64,000 nt of DNA from Bacillota bacterium (GCA_021769885.1 JAETSA010000006.1:62001-126000), one strand, 5' to 3'. Positions 24,977-33,023 are shown, counted from the first letter of the stretch. The notes: generated from the sequence alone by a model not told the origin. Translations and numbers: made by a program.

Positions 24977-25568
24977 AGGCACGCAAATTGAGCTCGGCTT
25001 TTGGTTTGCGTTTGTCGTTTGCTTTTTGCTGACGTGCAGTGACAATACAGTGATTCAGCTGACCGTGTTATTTTCACTTTTGCACGAATGCGGACATTTG
25101 CTGTCGGATTGCTTGTTTGGCGTGCGCCCGCAGGCGATTCGGTTCGGTCTGTTCGGTATGACGATTGTCCGTGCGGCGGATTTGCGCCTCTCTTATCGGC
25201 AGGAAATCTGCACCGCACTTGCAGGTCCTGCGGTCAATCTGTTTTTCTGCCTGCTGTTTTTGAGCGCATACGGAATCAAAAACAATCTGCTTTTTCTGCA
25301 ATGCGGCATTGTGAATCTGTATATTTTCACATTCAATGCTATGCCCGTGTTCTCGCTCGACGGCGGACGGGCGTTGGAAGCGTTTTTGCAGTCACGTCTG
25401 CCAAATGAAAATCAAATCATAGCCATACAAAAAATTGTTTCCCTCGTTTGCATTTCCGTTGTGATGTGTCTTGGATTCATCATTTTATTTTCAAGCAAAC
25501 GAAATTTTACACTGCTTTTGATTAGTATATATCTCATTTTTGCTCTGTTTCAAAAATGCGGGACATAG
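24960..25568 (+). CDS. M50 site-2 protease, SpoIVFB-like
   Basis: A 202-residue polytopic membrane metalloprotease. The zinc motif is HECGH in LLHECGHLL near residue 42 (HExxH form), and the third ligand is the Asp of VFSLDGGRALEAF near residue 135, both typical of family M50. About five membrane segments are visible. SpoIVFB of Bacillus subtilis releases sigma-K by cutting the pro-sequence inside the membrane; the partner gene upstream, with its 17-bp overlap, supports the same job. The protein lacks the C-terminal CBS domain of longer relatives. Start: the ATG at 24960 lies inside the preceding gene, indicating translational coupling. Confidence 0.88.
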   Translation: MRFAVKGTQIELGFWFAFVVCFLLTCSDNTVIQLTVLFSLLHECGHLLSDCLFGVRPQAIRFGLFGMTIVRAADLRLSYRQEICTALAGPAVNLFFCLLFLSAYGIKNNLLFLQCGIVNLYIFTFNAMPVFSLDGGRALEAFLQSRLPNENQIIAIQKIVSLVCISVVMCLGFIILFSSKRNFTLLLISIYLIFALFQKCGT

Positions 25569-25852
25569 AGAAACTCCGGAACTTTGTCCTTTTTCGCCAG
25601 CGGTTCGAAAGGACGTGCAACTCTGTAGGGGGCGACGACTCGGCGCCCCACCGAAATCTGCGCAAATAAAAAACGGCGCGAGCAAGCCCGCGCCCTACAC
25701 CTATGCCAATCGTAGGGGCGGATGCCCACAGAAGGCTGATGAAATCTTTCGGAACAACACAGAGGTTGTTCCCTACACCCGTAGGGGCGATTCACGAATC
25801 GCCCGAGCAAGTCCCGGTTTCGCACAAACCCAACGGTAGAGCACCAACCCTT

Positions 25853-25951
25853 GTAGGGGCGGGGTGCGGGTCTCCGGTGGAGACCTCTGCATACGGAAGT
25901 ATGCAGAAGCACCGACCGAGCCGGCAGGTGAGACCTTCCACGCCCGCCCGA
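25853..25951 (+). repeat. 99-bp nested hairpin module, copy 1
   Basis: Outer module GTAGGGGCGGG...CCACGCCCGCCCGAG with about 70 bp inserted in its loop. The insert holds two further hairpins, GGTCTCCGGTGGAGACC and CTGCATACGGAAGTATGCAG. A copy with few differences and the same length is at 34034-34132; the empty form occurs at 36513 and 43793. Confidence 0.8.
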
Positions 25952-25989
25952 GCACGGTTGGATTATACACAACCCAACGGCGGGGGCAA

Positions 25990-26050
25990 GTTACGGCTAC
26001 GCCATTACCCTTTTGTCGCTTCGCGACATTTTCCCTAATAGGGAAATCTT
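25990..26050 (+). repeat. 61-bp nested hairpin cassette, copy b
   Basis: From GTTACGGCTACGCC to GGGAAATCTT, inside a GCGGGGGCAAG...CCCGCCCTAC module. Same length and nearly the same sequence as the copies at 1590, 33913 (inverted) and 36354. Confidence 0.8.
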
Positions 26051-26244
26051 CCCCGCCCTACCGATTGTTCAATTTACCCTATGCTATGTGAGATTCTTCG
26101 CCTGCGGCTCAGAATGACGGGATTTTGCAATCCGTAGGGGCGAACTGCGTTCGCCCGCGGACGGACGTGACGTCTGTCCCTACGCGTTCAAAATGACAGA
26201 ATTGCAAAAATTGCAGGGGCAATTGCACGCACCCCGTGAAAATC

Positions 26245-26724
26245 TTATTCCAAATCAAACAGTGCCTGCTCGTAATTTTGCACGTAATACCGTATATTGG
26301 TTCTGCCTTTTTGCATGACAGTGTGTCCCTCTTTCTCCGGCATTTCTTTTTGGGCTTCTGCGCCGCCCGGGTACTTTGGATTCAATTCTCCGTTGGCTTT
26401 CAGTGTGCGCCGGTAGGGCGTTTTATTTTCTGTGCGCTGTTCGCTTGCCCACGCGGCGATGGAAACAAATATACCTGCGGTAATCGGTTCTGTAAAGTCC
26501 GCGCCGTTTTGCTTTGCAAAGTATTCGCGGATTAAACCCACCGTAAGCAGTTTCCCGAACGGCACTGTGCGCATCACTTCGTCATACGCAATAGGCGGGG
26601 CAAAATACATTCTGTCTCCGCCGTATTTTTTTATGCTTTTTTCATCTGTGAGAATTTGTATTTTCGGCATATCCTTGCTGTCTTTTAGCATAGCATTAAA
26701 ATCTTTATTTGCTTCATTTGCCAT
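26245..26724 (-). CDS. MGMT-family (alkyltransferase-like) protein without active cysteine
   Basis: A 159-residue protein with the C-terminal DNA-binding fold of O6-methylguanine-DNA methyltransferase: MRTVPFGKLLTVGLIREYF (helix-turn-helix region), then AGIFVSIAAW, then PYRRTLKANGELNPKYPGG where MGMT has PCHRV. The methyl-accepting Cys is replaced, and the whole protein contains no cysteine. It therefore cannot be a suicide methyltransferase. Alkyltransferase-like proteins of this type bind alkylated DNA and hand it to nucleotide excision repair, which is the likely role. The ATG at 26724 follows AAAGAGGTG; the longer frame to 26775 is rejected. It runs into REP-like array 4. Confidence 0.82.
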   Translation of the reverse strand: MANEANKDFNAMLKDSKDMPKIQILTDEKSIKKYGGDRMYFAPPIAYDEVMRTVPFGKLLTVGLIREYFAKQNGADFTEPITAGIFVSIAAWASEQRTENKTPYRRTLKANGELNPKYPGGAEAQKEMPEKEGHTVMQKGRTNIRYYVQNYEQALFDLE

Positions 26725-26850
26725 CACTGTACACCTCTTTGTAAAAAGTATAACGGAAGTTATGCGGCTTTGCAATGAGACAGTTGAAAAAATATCTTTT
26801 TTCGTGTATCATAAAGAGCAGTACACAGTAAACAAAAGAAGAGGTATTTT

Positions 26851-28692
26851 ATGTTAAGTCGTGCACAGGAAAAACTGCTCGCCAAGGTGCAAAAGCCCGC
26901 GCGATATACGGGCGGGGAGTTAAACAGCGTTGTGAAAAATAAAGCGGATGTAAAACTGCGCTATGCGTTTTGTTTCCCCGACAGCTACGAAATCGGGATG
27001 TCGCATCTCGGTATGAAGATTCTCTACAGCCTCGTGAACGAACGCGCGGACGCGTGGTGCGAGCGCGTATTTGCCCCGTGGGAGGATATGGAAACGCTCC
27101 TTCGCGAAAACCATATGCCGTTGTATGCGCTCGAGAGCGGCGATGCGCTTTCGGAGTTTGATATGATTGGATTTACGCTCCAATATGAATTGAGCTACTC
27201 GAATGTCCTTAATATGCTCGACCTCGGCGGCGTGCCGATTCGAAGCGCGGACAGAACCGATTTAACGCCGATTGTGGTCGGCGGCGGACCATGTGCTTGT
27301 AATCCCGAACCGATGGCGGACTTTTTTGATATTTTCCTGCCGGGCGAGGGGGAAGAGGTCACCAATGAACTGATAGATTTGCTGATTGCACATAAAGAAA
27401 AAGGGTCGGACAAGCTTACCTTCCTGCGCGAAGCGGCAAAAATCGAGGGCGTATATGTGCCCGCGTTTTACGATGTGACCTATCACAATGACGGTACAAT
27501 CGAAGCCGTTACACCGAAGGAAACCGCGCCCGCCAAGGTCAAAAAACGGATTATCGCCGATTTGGATTCGGTGTATTACCCCGAAAAATTTGTCGTACCG
27601 TTTATCGATATTGTCCACGACCGCGCCGTTGCGGAAGTGTTCCGCGGTTGTATTCGCGGCTGCCGATTCTGTCAAGCGGGCTTTATTTACCGCCCGATTC
27701 GGGAAAAGTCCAGCGATACCGTCAACCGCCAGGCAAAGTGCCTGTGCGATTCTACGGGCTACGATGAGGTGTCGCTTTGCTCTTTGAGTACAAGTGATTA
27801 TACGGGAATTGAAACGCTGATTCCGAAAATGTTTCAGTGGGCACTGCCCGAAAAAATCAATGTGGCACTGCCTTCTTTACGTGTGGACAATTTCTCCGAG
27901 GAACTGATGGAAGAACTGAAAAAAGTGCGCAAAAGCGGTCTCACCTTTGCCCCCGAAGCGGGTACACAGAGACTGCGCGATGCCATCAACAAAAACGTCA
28001 CGGAAGAAGAGGTCTTAAAAACCTCTGCACAGGCATTTCGCGGCGGCTGGACTTCGGTAAAGCTGTATTTTATGATGGGACTCCCCACCGAAACCTTAGA
28101 GGATATTGCAGGTATTGCCGATTTGGCACAAAAAGTGGTCAATGAATTTTACAAAAATCCCGACAAGCCGAAGGGCAAAGGCGTTACGGTGAGCATCAGT
28201 GTGGCGTCGTTTGTGCCGAAGCCCTTTACGCCGTTCCAGTGGGAACCGCAGGACACTATGGAGCAGCTCGTCGCAAAGCAAAAGCACTTGATGGAAAATG
28301 TGCATACCCACAAAATTCAGGTGAGCTGGCATCAGTCGCGAACCAGCTTTTTGGAGGGCGTGTTTGCACGCGGCGACCGCAAGCTTTGCAATGTGATCGA
28401 ATCCGCGTGGCGCAAGGGCTGTAAATTTGACGGATGGGATGAATATTTCCTCTTTGACAAATGGATGGAAGCCTTTGAAGAAAACGGCATAGACCCCGCG
28501 TTTTACAGCAACCGCCGCCGTGAATTTTCGGAGATTTTGCCGTGGGATCATCTCGATTACGGGATTCGCAAGGCGTTTTTGGAAGAAGAAAACAAAAAAG
28601 CGCACGAAAGCGTCACCACGCCCCACTGCCGTCAGAAATGTGCCGCCTGCGGTGCGGCAAAACTAAACGGAGGGCATTGCGATGCAAAATGA
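26851..28692 (+). CDS. TIGR03960 family B12-binding-domain radical SAM protein
   Basis: A 613-residue radical SAM protein. The N-terminal region (about 30-200) resembles a cobalamin-binding domain (FPDSYEIGMSHLGMKILYSL, VGGGPCACNPEPMADFFD). The SAM cluster motif is FRGCIRGCRFCQ (CxxxCxxC, near residue 265). The barrel continues with GYDEVSLCSLSTSDYTG, FAPEAGTQRLRDAINKNV and LYFMMGLPTET. A short cysteine-rich tail (CRQKCAACGA) ends the protein. The family is strictly paired with the TIGR03936/DUF2344 protein, which follows here with an 11-bp overlap, and is thought to act in RNA modification or ribosome-related steps; the reaction is not established. RBS AAGAGG precedes the ATG. Confidence 0.93.
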   Translation: MLSRAQEKLLAKVQKPARYTGGELNSVVKNKADVKLRYAFCFPDSYEIGMSHLGMKILYSLVNERADAWCERVFAPWEDMETLLRENHMPLYALESGDALSEFDMIGFTLQYELSYSNVLNMLDLGGVPIRSADRTDLTPIVVGGGPCACNPEPMADFFDIFLPGEGEEVTNELIDLLIAHKEKGSDKLTFLREAAKIEGVYVPAFYDVTYHNDGTIEAVTPKETAPAKVKKRIIADLDSVYYPEKFVVPFIDIVHDRAVAEVFRGCIRGCRFCQAGFIYRPIREKSSDTVNRQAKCLCDSTGYDEVSLCSLSTSDYTGIETLIPKMFQWALPEKINVALPSLRVDNFSEELMEELKKVRKSGLTFAPEAGTQRLRDAINKNVTEEEVLKTSAQAFRGGWTSVKLYFMMGLPTETLEDIAGIADLAQKVVNEFYKNPDKPKGKGVTVSISVASFVPKPFTPFQWEPQDTMEQLVAKQKHLMENVHTHKIQVSWHQSRTSFLEGVFARGDRKLCNVIESAWRKGCKFDGWDEYFLFDKWMEAFEENGIDPAFYSNRRREFSEILPWDHLDYGIRKAFLEEENKKAHESVTTPHCRQKCAACGAAKLNGGHCDAK

Positions 28693-29350
28693 TATTCGTA
28701 TTTTTTTCACGAAAACAGGGATGGCAAAATATATTTCGCATCTCGATTTGATGCGCTGTATGAGCCGTGCGTTCAAGCGTGCGCAGATTCCGCTGTGGTT
28801 CACGGAAGGCTTTAATCCGCATTTGTTTATGACTTTTGCACGCCCGCTCTCTTTGGGGCAGGAAAGCCTTTGCGAGGTGGTCGATGTACGTTTGGTCGGC
28901 GAAATGACCTTTAAAGAGATGCAAACCCGTATGAATGCGGTGCTCCCGCGGGATATTACGGTGGTCGGCGTCGCGAAACCCGTGCACAAGCCGTCGGAAA
29001 TCGCCGTGGCGGAATATGCAATCAAGCTGTTTACCGATTCGCCGAACGCGCTTTGCGAATATATACAGTCAGGCTTTGAAGCCCAACAAATCACGGTACT
29101 AAAAAAAGCCAAGCAGGGCAGAAAAAAGATTGAAAAAGAAATCGATATCAAGCCGAATGTGTTGAACTTTGAGATTGCGCCGCAGGAAACGCACGTGCTT
29201 TTAAACGTATCGCTTACGGCAGGCGACCAAAACAATATCAACCCGACATTGCTTTTATCGGCACTGACAGCAGGATTCCCGTCCGAAATCGAAAATACAG
29301 AAATCCTTAAAACCAAAATTCTTATGGAAGACGGCGAACAATTTTGCTGA
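28682..29350 (+). CDS. TIGR03936/DUF2344 radical SAM-associated protein
   Basis: A 222-residue partner protein of TIGR03960 enzymes. It starts with IRIFFTKTGMAKYISHLDLM and the conserved FTEGFNPHLFMTFARPLSLG block, then a less conserved alpha/beta region. No catalytic cluster of its own is visible. It overlaps the upstream radical SAM gene by 11 bp. In many Firmicutes this pair precedes RNase G and ribosomal protein genes; here an XRE regulator unit and then rplS follow, about 1 kb later. It is probably an RNA-binding or substrate-presenting subunit, by association only. Confidence 0.92.
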   Translation: MQNDIRIFFTKTGMAKYISHLDLMRCMSRAFKRAQIPLWFTEGFNPHLFMTFARPLSLGQESLCEVVDVRLVGEMTFKEMQTRMNAVLPRDITVVGVAKPVHKPSEIAVAEYAIKLFTDSPNALCEYIQSGFEAQQITVLKKAKQGRKKIEKEIDIKPNVLNFEIAPQETHVLLNVSLTAGDQNNINPTLLLSALTAGFPSEIENTEILKTKILMEDGEQFC

Positions 29351-29474
29351 AATCTTACAACTGACGGTTGAATCGCGCAACCGTTCGTTGAATCAACGGA
29401 TGTTTTCTTTACTTTTTACGGTTTTCTCCGTAATAATGGAGGGGCAGAGACGTTCTGCAGAAAGGATGATTTAT

Positions 29475-29981
29475 ATGGAGAAAACACTCGGTAAGAAATT
29501 GTGTGCACTGCGGAAGACCGCAGGGCTGACGCAGGAGGCGGTTGCCGAAGCTTTAGGCGTATCGCCGCAGGCGGTTTCCAAGTGGGAAAATGATTTTTCC
29601 TGCCCCGATATTATGATGCTGCCGAAAATTGCACAGCTGTATGGCATTCGGATTGATGATTTGTTCGGCGACGGTGCCGTGCCGACGGCGCAACCCACTT
29701 TTGTGCCGCCCGTGAAAAATACGGATGTACCGCCCGAAAAACTGTATTTGAATGTATATGTGCTCTCCAAAGCAGGGGATGACATCAAGGTGCATATCCC
29801 GTTTGTGCTGGTGCGAGAATTGGTCGAAACAGGCAAGAATATTTCCGGACTGTTCGGCGCGGATTTAAGCGGTGTGGATTTGGAAAGCGTCTATCATCTG
29901 ATACAGAACGGCGCGGTCGGCGAGCTGGTGACCGTGAATACGCAGAACGGCGATACGGTGCGGGTCGTGGTGGAAGTATGA
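29475..29981 (+). CDS. XRE-family regulator with SHOCT-like C-terminal domain
   Basis: A 168-residue protein. The N-terminal HTH (about 5-60) reads KKLCALRKTAGLTQEAVAEA, GVSPQAVSKWENDFSCPD and PKIAQLYGIRIDDLF, the Firmicutes Cro/C1 type that usually precedes a membrane or sensor part. A Pro-rich linker follows. The C-terminal half (LYLNVYVLSKAGDDIKVHIP ... LVRELVETGK) resembles the SHOCT-like domain found in DUF4097/anti-sigma-type regulators. The ATG at 29475 has AAAGGATG upstream; the longer frame to 29388 is rejected. Its stop overlaps the next small gene by 4 bp (ATGA), so both are one unit. Confidence 0.85.
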   Translation: MEKTLGKKLCALRKTAGLTQEAVAEALGVSPQAVSKWENDFSCPDIMMLPKIAQLYGIRIDDLFGDGAVPTAQPTFVPPVKNTDVPPEKLYLNVYVLSKAGDDIKVHIPFVLVRELVETGKNISGLFGADLSGVDLESVYHLIQNGAVGELVTVNTQNGDTVRVVVEV

Positions 29982-30229
29982 AGCTGTACTTGCAAGTCCC
30001 GCCGCATGAAAAAACGTATACGTTTCACATTCCCGACCGTTTGGTTTTGAATCGCTTTGGATTTCTTATTTTGAAATGCGGACTGCGGAAAAGCGTGCCC
30101 GCCGTTCGGAAACTGCGTTACAAAATGTTTCGCCCGTTTCTTCGGTGCTTGCGCGGGTTTCGCAAACAGGGCGAGTGTCTTTTGGAAGCCAATTTGCAGA
30201 ATAATGTGCACATTTCCCTATATTTTTGA
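29978..30229 (+). CDS. Hypothetical basic protein, 83 residues
   Basis: A small arginine- and lysine-rich protein that I do not recognise, with RLVLNRFGFLILKCGLRK near its middle and RPFLRCLRGFRKQG near the end. The ATG overlaps the stop of the XRE/SHOCT regulator (ATGA), which is the main evidence that it is translated. In DUF4097-type regulatory operons a short cationic protein often follows the regulator with a similar layout, so it may be a partner of the SHOCT-like domain. No membrane helix is certain. The rplS promoter begins 18 bp after its stop. Confidence 0.6.
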   Translation: MKLYLQVPPHEKTYTFHIPDRLVLNRFGFLILKCGLRKSVPAVRKLRYKMFRPFLRCLRGFRKQGECLLEANLQNNVHISLYF

Positions 30230-30247
30230 AAAACTTATAAATAACAC

Positions 30248-30276
30248 TTGCATTTTCAAGCAAGTTGTGTTATCAT
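30248..30276 (+). promoter_or_regulatory. Promoter of rplS
   Basis: TTGCAT (30248-30253), 17-bp spacer, TATCAT (30271-30276). It lies directly upstream of the structured L19 leader. Confidence 0.65.
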
Positions 30277-30283
30277 ATCTAAG

Positions 30284-30395
30284 CATTTTATGCGTTGGTT
30301 TCTCACCAACGGCAGTTAATGGCAACATTAAAGCTGGCGGTCCTCTGCATTCGTAGAATGGTATGAACGCCTGAAAAGAATTAGGAGGACTAAAA
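30284..30395 (+). ncRNA. L19 (rplS) leader, autoregulatory
   Basis: About 110 nt between the promoter and rplS with several local hairpins: GTTGGTTTCTCACCAAC, a GGCAG...CTGGCGG region and CATTCGTAGAATG. Firmicutes rplS genes carry a conserved leader (Rfam L19_leader) that ribosomal protein L19 binds to limit its own synthesis. Position and fold agree, but I have not aligned it to the family model. AGGAGG lies at its 3' end as the ribosome site. Confidence 0.6.
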
Positions 30396-30737
30396 ATGGA
30401 CGCACTGAAAATTATGACCGAAGGTATGATTAAAGAGGAACGCCCCAGCGTTAAGGTTGGAGACGTTGTCAAGGTGCACGTAAAGATTCGTGAAGGCGAA
30501 AGAGAAAGAATCCAGGTGTTTGAAGGCACAGTCATTGCCAATAAGGGCAGCGGCGTTTCCGAGACCTTTACCGTTCGCCGTGTTTCCTACGGTGTCGGCG
30601 TGGAGAGAGTATTCCCCGTGAACTCCCCCAACGTTGCAAAGGTTGAAGTTGTCCGCGCAGGTAAGGTTCGCAGAAGCAAGCTTTACTATCTGCGTGACAG
30701 AGTCGGTAAAGCGGCAAAAGTTAAAGAGCTTATCTGA
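30396..30737 (+). CDS. rplS: Large ribosomal subunit protein bL19
   Basis: A 113-residue ribosomal protein at the 30S-50S interface. Motifs include [53 protein letters not shown] and [33 protein letters not shown] precedes the ATG. In most Firmicutes rplS directly follows trmD; here trmD is 26 kb away (56717) and rplS stands alone with its own promoter, leader and terminator. Identity is secure. Confidence 0.98.
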   Translation: MDALKIMTEGMIKEERPSVKVGDVVKVHVKIREGERERIQVFEGTVIANKGSGVSETFTVRRVSYGVGVERVFPVNSPNVAKVEVVRAGKVRRSKLYYLRDRVGKAAKVKELI

Positions 30738-30758
30738 GTTTCTGAAATTCCATCTAAA

Positions 30759-30788
30759 ACGGAGCAGTTTTCGACTGCTCCGTTTTTT
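30759..30788 (+). terminator. Intrinsic terminator of rplS
   Basis: Stem ACGGAGCAGT/ACTGCTCCGT with a TTTCG loop and a run of seven T. Confidence 0.94.
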
Positions 30789-30801
30789 TGTCGTTTTATT
30801 A

Positions 30802-30900
30802 TCGTAGGGGCGAACTGTGTTCGCCCGCCGAAATTTCACCGCCGTAGGGGCGGATGCCTTCATCCGCCCGTGCTCGGGCTACGCGCAATCGCTCCTACTA
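30802..30900. repeat. GTAG-hairpin (REP-like) array 5 (short)
   Basis: Three modules: GTAGGGGCGAACTGTGTTCGCCC, GTAGGGGCGGATGCCTTCATCC and a mirror form GTGCTCGGGCTACGCGCAATCG...CTAC. It lies between two co-directional genes, after the rplS terminator. Confidence 0.85.
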
Positions 30901-30951
30901 TGTGCATTCCTTTATAAAATCAACTTTTCTATACAATTCCAACAATAATAC

Positions 30952-30980
30952 TTGTTAAGCACGAAAATATTTGTTATAAT
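30952..30980 (+). promoter_or_regulatory. Promoter of the ATP-grasp/alpha-E/transglutaminase operon
   Basis: TTGTTA (30952-30957), 17-bp spacer, TATAAT (30975-30980), giving a start near 30987 and a 25-nt leader. Confidence 0.72.
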
Positions 30981-31011
30981 TTATACATTCCAAGAAAACA
31001 GGGGGACGGCT

Positions 31012-32325
31012 ATGTACGGCTTGATTGACCACAAGGATGAAATCAATCGGCTTTTGTCGCGTTACGGTGTAAAATTCGGTATCTATAAGCAAAATGAATT
31101 TCACGAACGCCTGTTTCCGTTTGATACGATTCCGCGCATTCTTACAAAGGACGAATTTGCCTTTTTGGAACGCGGGCTTACCCAGCGCGTTTTGGCGCTG
31201 AATCTGTTTTTGAACGACATTTACGGCGAAAAAAAGGTACTGCGTGACGGCGTATTGCCCGAGGATTTCGTCTACCGTTCCACAGGCTTTTTGCCGCCCT
31301 GCGAGCATATCACGCCCTCCAAACGGGTCTACAATCATATTTCGGGTATCGACCTTGTGCAGGGCAAGGACTTGACTTGGTATGTTTTAGAGGACAATCT
31401 GCGCATTCCCTCGGGTGCGTCCTATCCGATGATTGCGCGCGATTTGTGCCGCCGTGCAAGCCCCTCTACCTTTCAGAACAATGCCGTTTTTGATAACCGC
31501 AGTTACGGCAAAATGCTCAAAAAGGTATTGGACGATGTGAATCTCGGCGGCATCAATGTGATTTTAACGCCCGGGCGGTACAATTCCGCCTTTTTCGAGC
31601 ATTCTTACCTCGCCGAGCAAACAGGCGCGGTATTCGCGATGCCGCAGGATTTGTTTGTCGAGGGCAATGTGCTGTATTACAGTGAGTATTCAGGCACACG
31701 CCGCCGCGTCGGCACGGTGTACCGCCGCATTTCCGACGAATATTTAGACCCGATGACGTTTCTTCCCGAGTCGCTGCTCGGCGTGCCGCATTTGCTGGAT
31801 GCCTACCGCGCGGGGAATGTGGCTGTTGTCAATGCGCCGGGCAACGGAGTAGCGGACGATAAAGGTCTATATTATTTTGTGCCCGCCTTGATTCGGTATT
31901 ATCTCGGCGAAACACCGATTCTCGAAAATGCGCCGACCTTTCTGCCGTATTACGAAAAAGATTTACACTATGTTTTAGAGAATTTAGATAAGCTTGTAAT
32001 TAAGGATGTTTCCGAATCGGGCGGCTACGGCGTGCTGTTCGGCTCGAATCTTTCTTCGCACGAAAGAGAAACCCTGCGCGCGGCAATTCTCGACTGCCCG
32101 CGCCGTTTCATCGCGCAGGAGGTCATCGACTTTAAGGATTTATCCGTCTTCGAGGACGGCAAAGTCACCGCACGCAAGGCGGATTTGCGCGCCTTTGTGC
32201 TCTACGGTGATGAAATATCCGTTTGGAAGGGCGGACTGACGCGTTTTGCGCGCGAAGAAGGCTCATATGTTGTCAATTCTTCACAGGGAGGGGGCTTTAA
32301 GGACACATGGGTATTATCTCGATAA
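31012..32325 (+). CDS. Circularly permuted type 2 ATP-grasp protein (DUF404/DUF407)
   Basis: A 437-residue predicted peptide or amide ligase of the circularly permuted ATP-grasp group. Family blocks: LTQRVLALNLFLNDIYGEKK, GIDLVQGKDLTWYVLEDNLR, RIPSGASYPMIARDL, VILTPGRYNSAFFEHSYLA, VVNAPGNGVADDKGLYYFVP and, near the end, ESGGYGVLFGSNLS and FIAQEVIDFKDLSVF, which hold metal and nucleotide ligands. The ATG at 31012 follows GGGGGACGG. The gene overlaps the alpha-E gene by 19 bp. The trio of ATP-grasp, alpha-E and transglutaminase genes is widely conserved and has been predicted to form or modify a peptide; the product is unknown. Confidence 0.92.
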   Translation: MYGLIDHKDEINRLLSRYGVKFGIYKQNEFHERLFPFDTIPRILTKDEFAFLERGLTQRVLALNLFLNDIYGEKKVLRDGVLPEDFVYRSTGFLPPCEHITPSKRVYNHISGIDLVQGKDLTWYVLEDNLRIPSGASYPMIARDLCRRASPSTFQNNAVFDNRSYGKMLKKVLDDVNLGGINVILTPGRYNSAFFEHSYLAEQTGAVFAMPQDLFVEGNVLYYSEYSGTRRRVGTVYRRISDEYLDPMTFLPESLLGVPHLLDAYRAGNVAVVNAPGNGVADDKGLYYFVPALIRYYLGETPILENAPTFLPYYEKDLHYVLENLDKLVIKDVSESGGYGVLFGSNLSSHERETLRAAILDCPRRFIAQEVIDFKDLSVFEDGKVTARKADLRAFVLYGDEISVWKGGLTRFAREEGSYVVNSSQGGGFKDTWVLSR

Positions 32326-33011
32326 AATCTACGGACAACCTGTTTTGGCTCGGGCGGTACGTCGAGCGCGTGTTCACAACGCTCAAGATGTTTACCGAAT
32401 GCTATGATTTGCTGATTGATGCCGATGAAACTGCCTATATTGATTTTCTTCGGAAGCTCGGCATCCCGAATACCTATGCCTATAAGCAGGATTTTATTAC
32501 CAATTTTCTGTTTGATGAAAATAACCCCAATTCGGTTTTGAGCACGATGCTTTCCGCCTACGACAATGCCGTTGTGATGCGCAATGAAATCAGCAGTGAA
32601 ACGATGTCTTACATTCAGCTTGCGGTCAATGCGATGCACCGCGGCAAGGAAAGCACCGCGCCGATGTTAAAGCTGCAGGAGGTGTTCGACTGTATTTTTG
32701 CTTTTTGGGGCTCTGCGGATGACTATGTGGAATCTGAAACAACCCGCAACATTCTGAAATTCGGCAGAAGTGTGGAACGAATCGATTTATACACGCGCTT
32801 TTCACAGCCGACACAGCTGATTCGTAAGGAGTTCAGTATTCTTTTGAACCGCCTGTACAAGGTCGGCGTCGAATGCAATATCGGCGCGATTGACCGTCTG
32901 ATGAAGATTATTTTGGAAAAAGACGATTTAGAAGCGGATAAATTTACCATTCAGCAGGAGCTGTCACAGCTGTTTGTGACCCTGTCTGCCGATGTGTACA
33001 CGCATTTATAA
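32307..33011 (+). CDS. Alpha-E domain (DUF403) protein
   Basis: A 234-residue all-helical protein of the alpha-E family. Typical motifs are the N-terminal STDNLFWLGRYVERV (about 8-22), AYDNAVVMRNEISSE, TTRNILKFGRSVERIDLY and a C-terminal helix with QQELSQLFVTLSADVY. The two xxLGRxxER / GRSVERI repeats are the conserved arginine-glutamate pairs of the family. No enzyme activity has been shown. It overlaps the ATP-grasp gene by 19 bp and precedes the transglutaminase-like gene by 12 bp. It is presumably a partner or substrate-recognition component of the ligase; this is inference from conserved neighbourhood. Confidence 0.92.
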   Translation: MGIISIKSTDNLFWLGRYVERVFTTLKMFTECYDLLIDADETAYIDFLRKLGIPNTYAYKQDFITNFLFDENNPNSVLSTMLSAYDNAVVMRNEISSETMSYIQLAVNAMHRGKESTAPMLKLQEVFDCIFAFWGSADDYVESETTRNILKFGRSVERIDLYTRFSQPTQLIRKEFSILLNRLYKVGVECNIGAIDRLMKIILEKDDLEADKFTIQQELSQLFVTLSADVYTHL

Positions 33012-33023
33012 GGGAGGAGCACA

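Larger units (their letters stand above)
25620..26235. repeat. GTAG-hairpin (REP-like) array 4
   Basis: Gene-free stretch between convergent genes. It contains about ten modules: GTAGGGGGCGACGACTCGGCGCCCC, GCGCGAGCAAGCCCGCGCCCTAC, GTAGGGGCGGATGCCCACAG (arm lost), GGAACAACACAGAGGTTGTTCCCTAC, GTAGGGGCGATTCACGAATCGCC, a 99-bp nested module (25853-25951), the 61-bp cassette (25990-26050), the GAGATTCTTCGCC...CAGAATGACG motif, and GTAGGGGCGAACTGCGTTCGCCC. Frames across it are artefacts. Confidence 0.9.

Noticed and set aside
25703-26038. Open frames of 60-110 codons running through the GTAG arrays, with repeated VGADA or VGAIHESPE-like peptides
   Set aside because: They follow the repeat modules on both strands, have no ribosome sites, and change frame with each module boundary.
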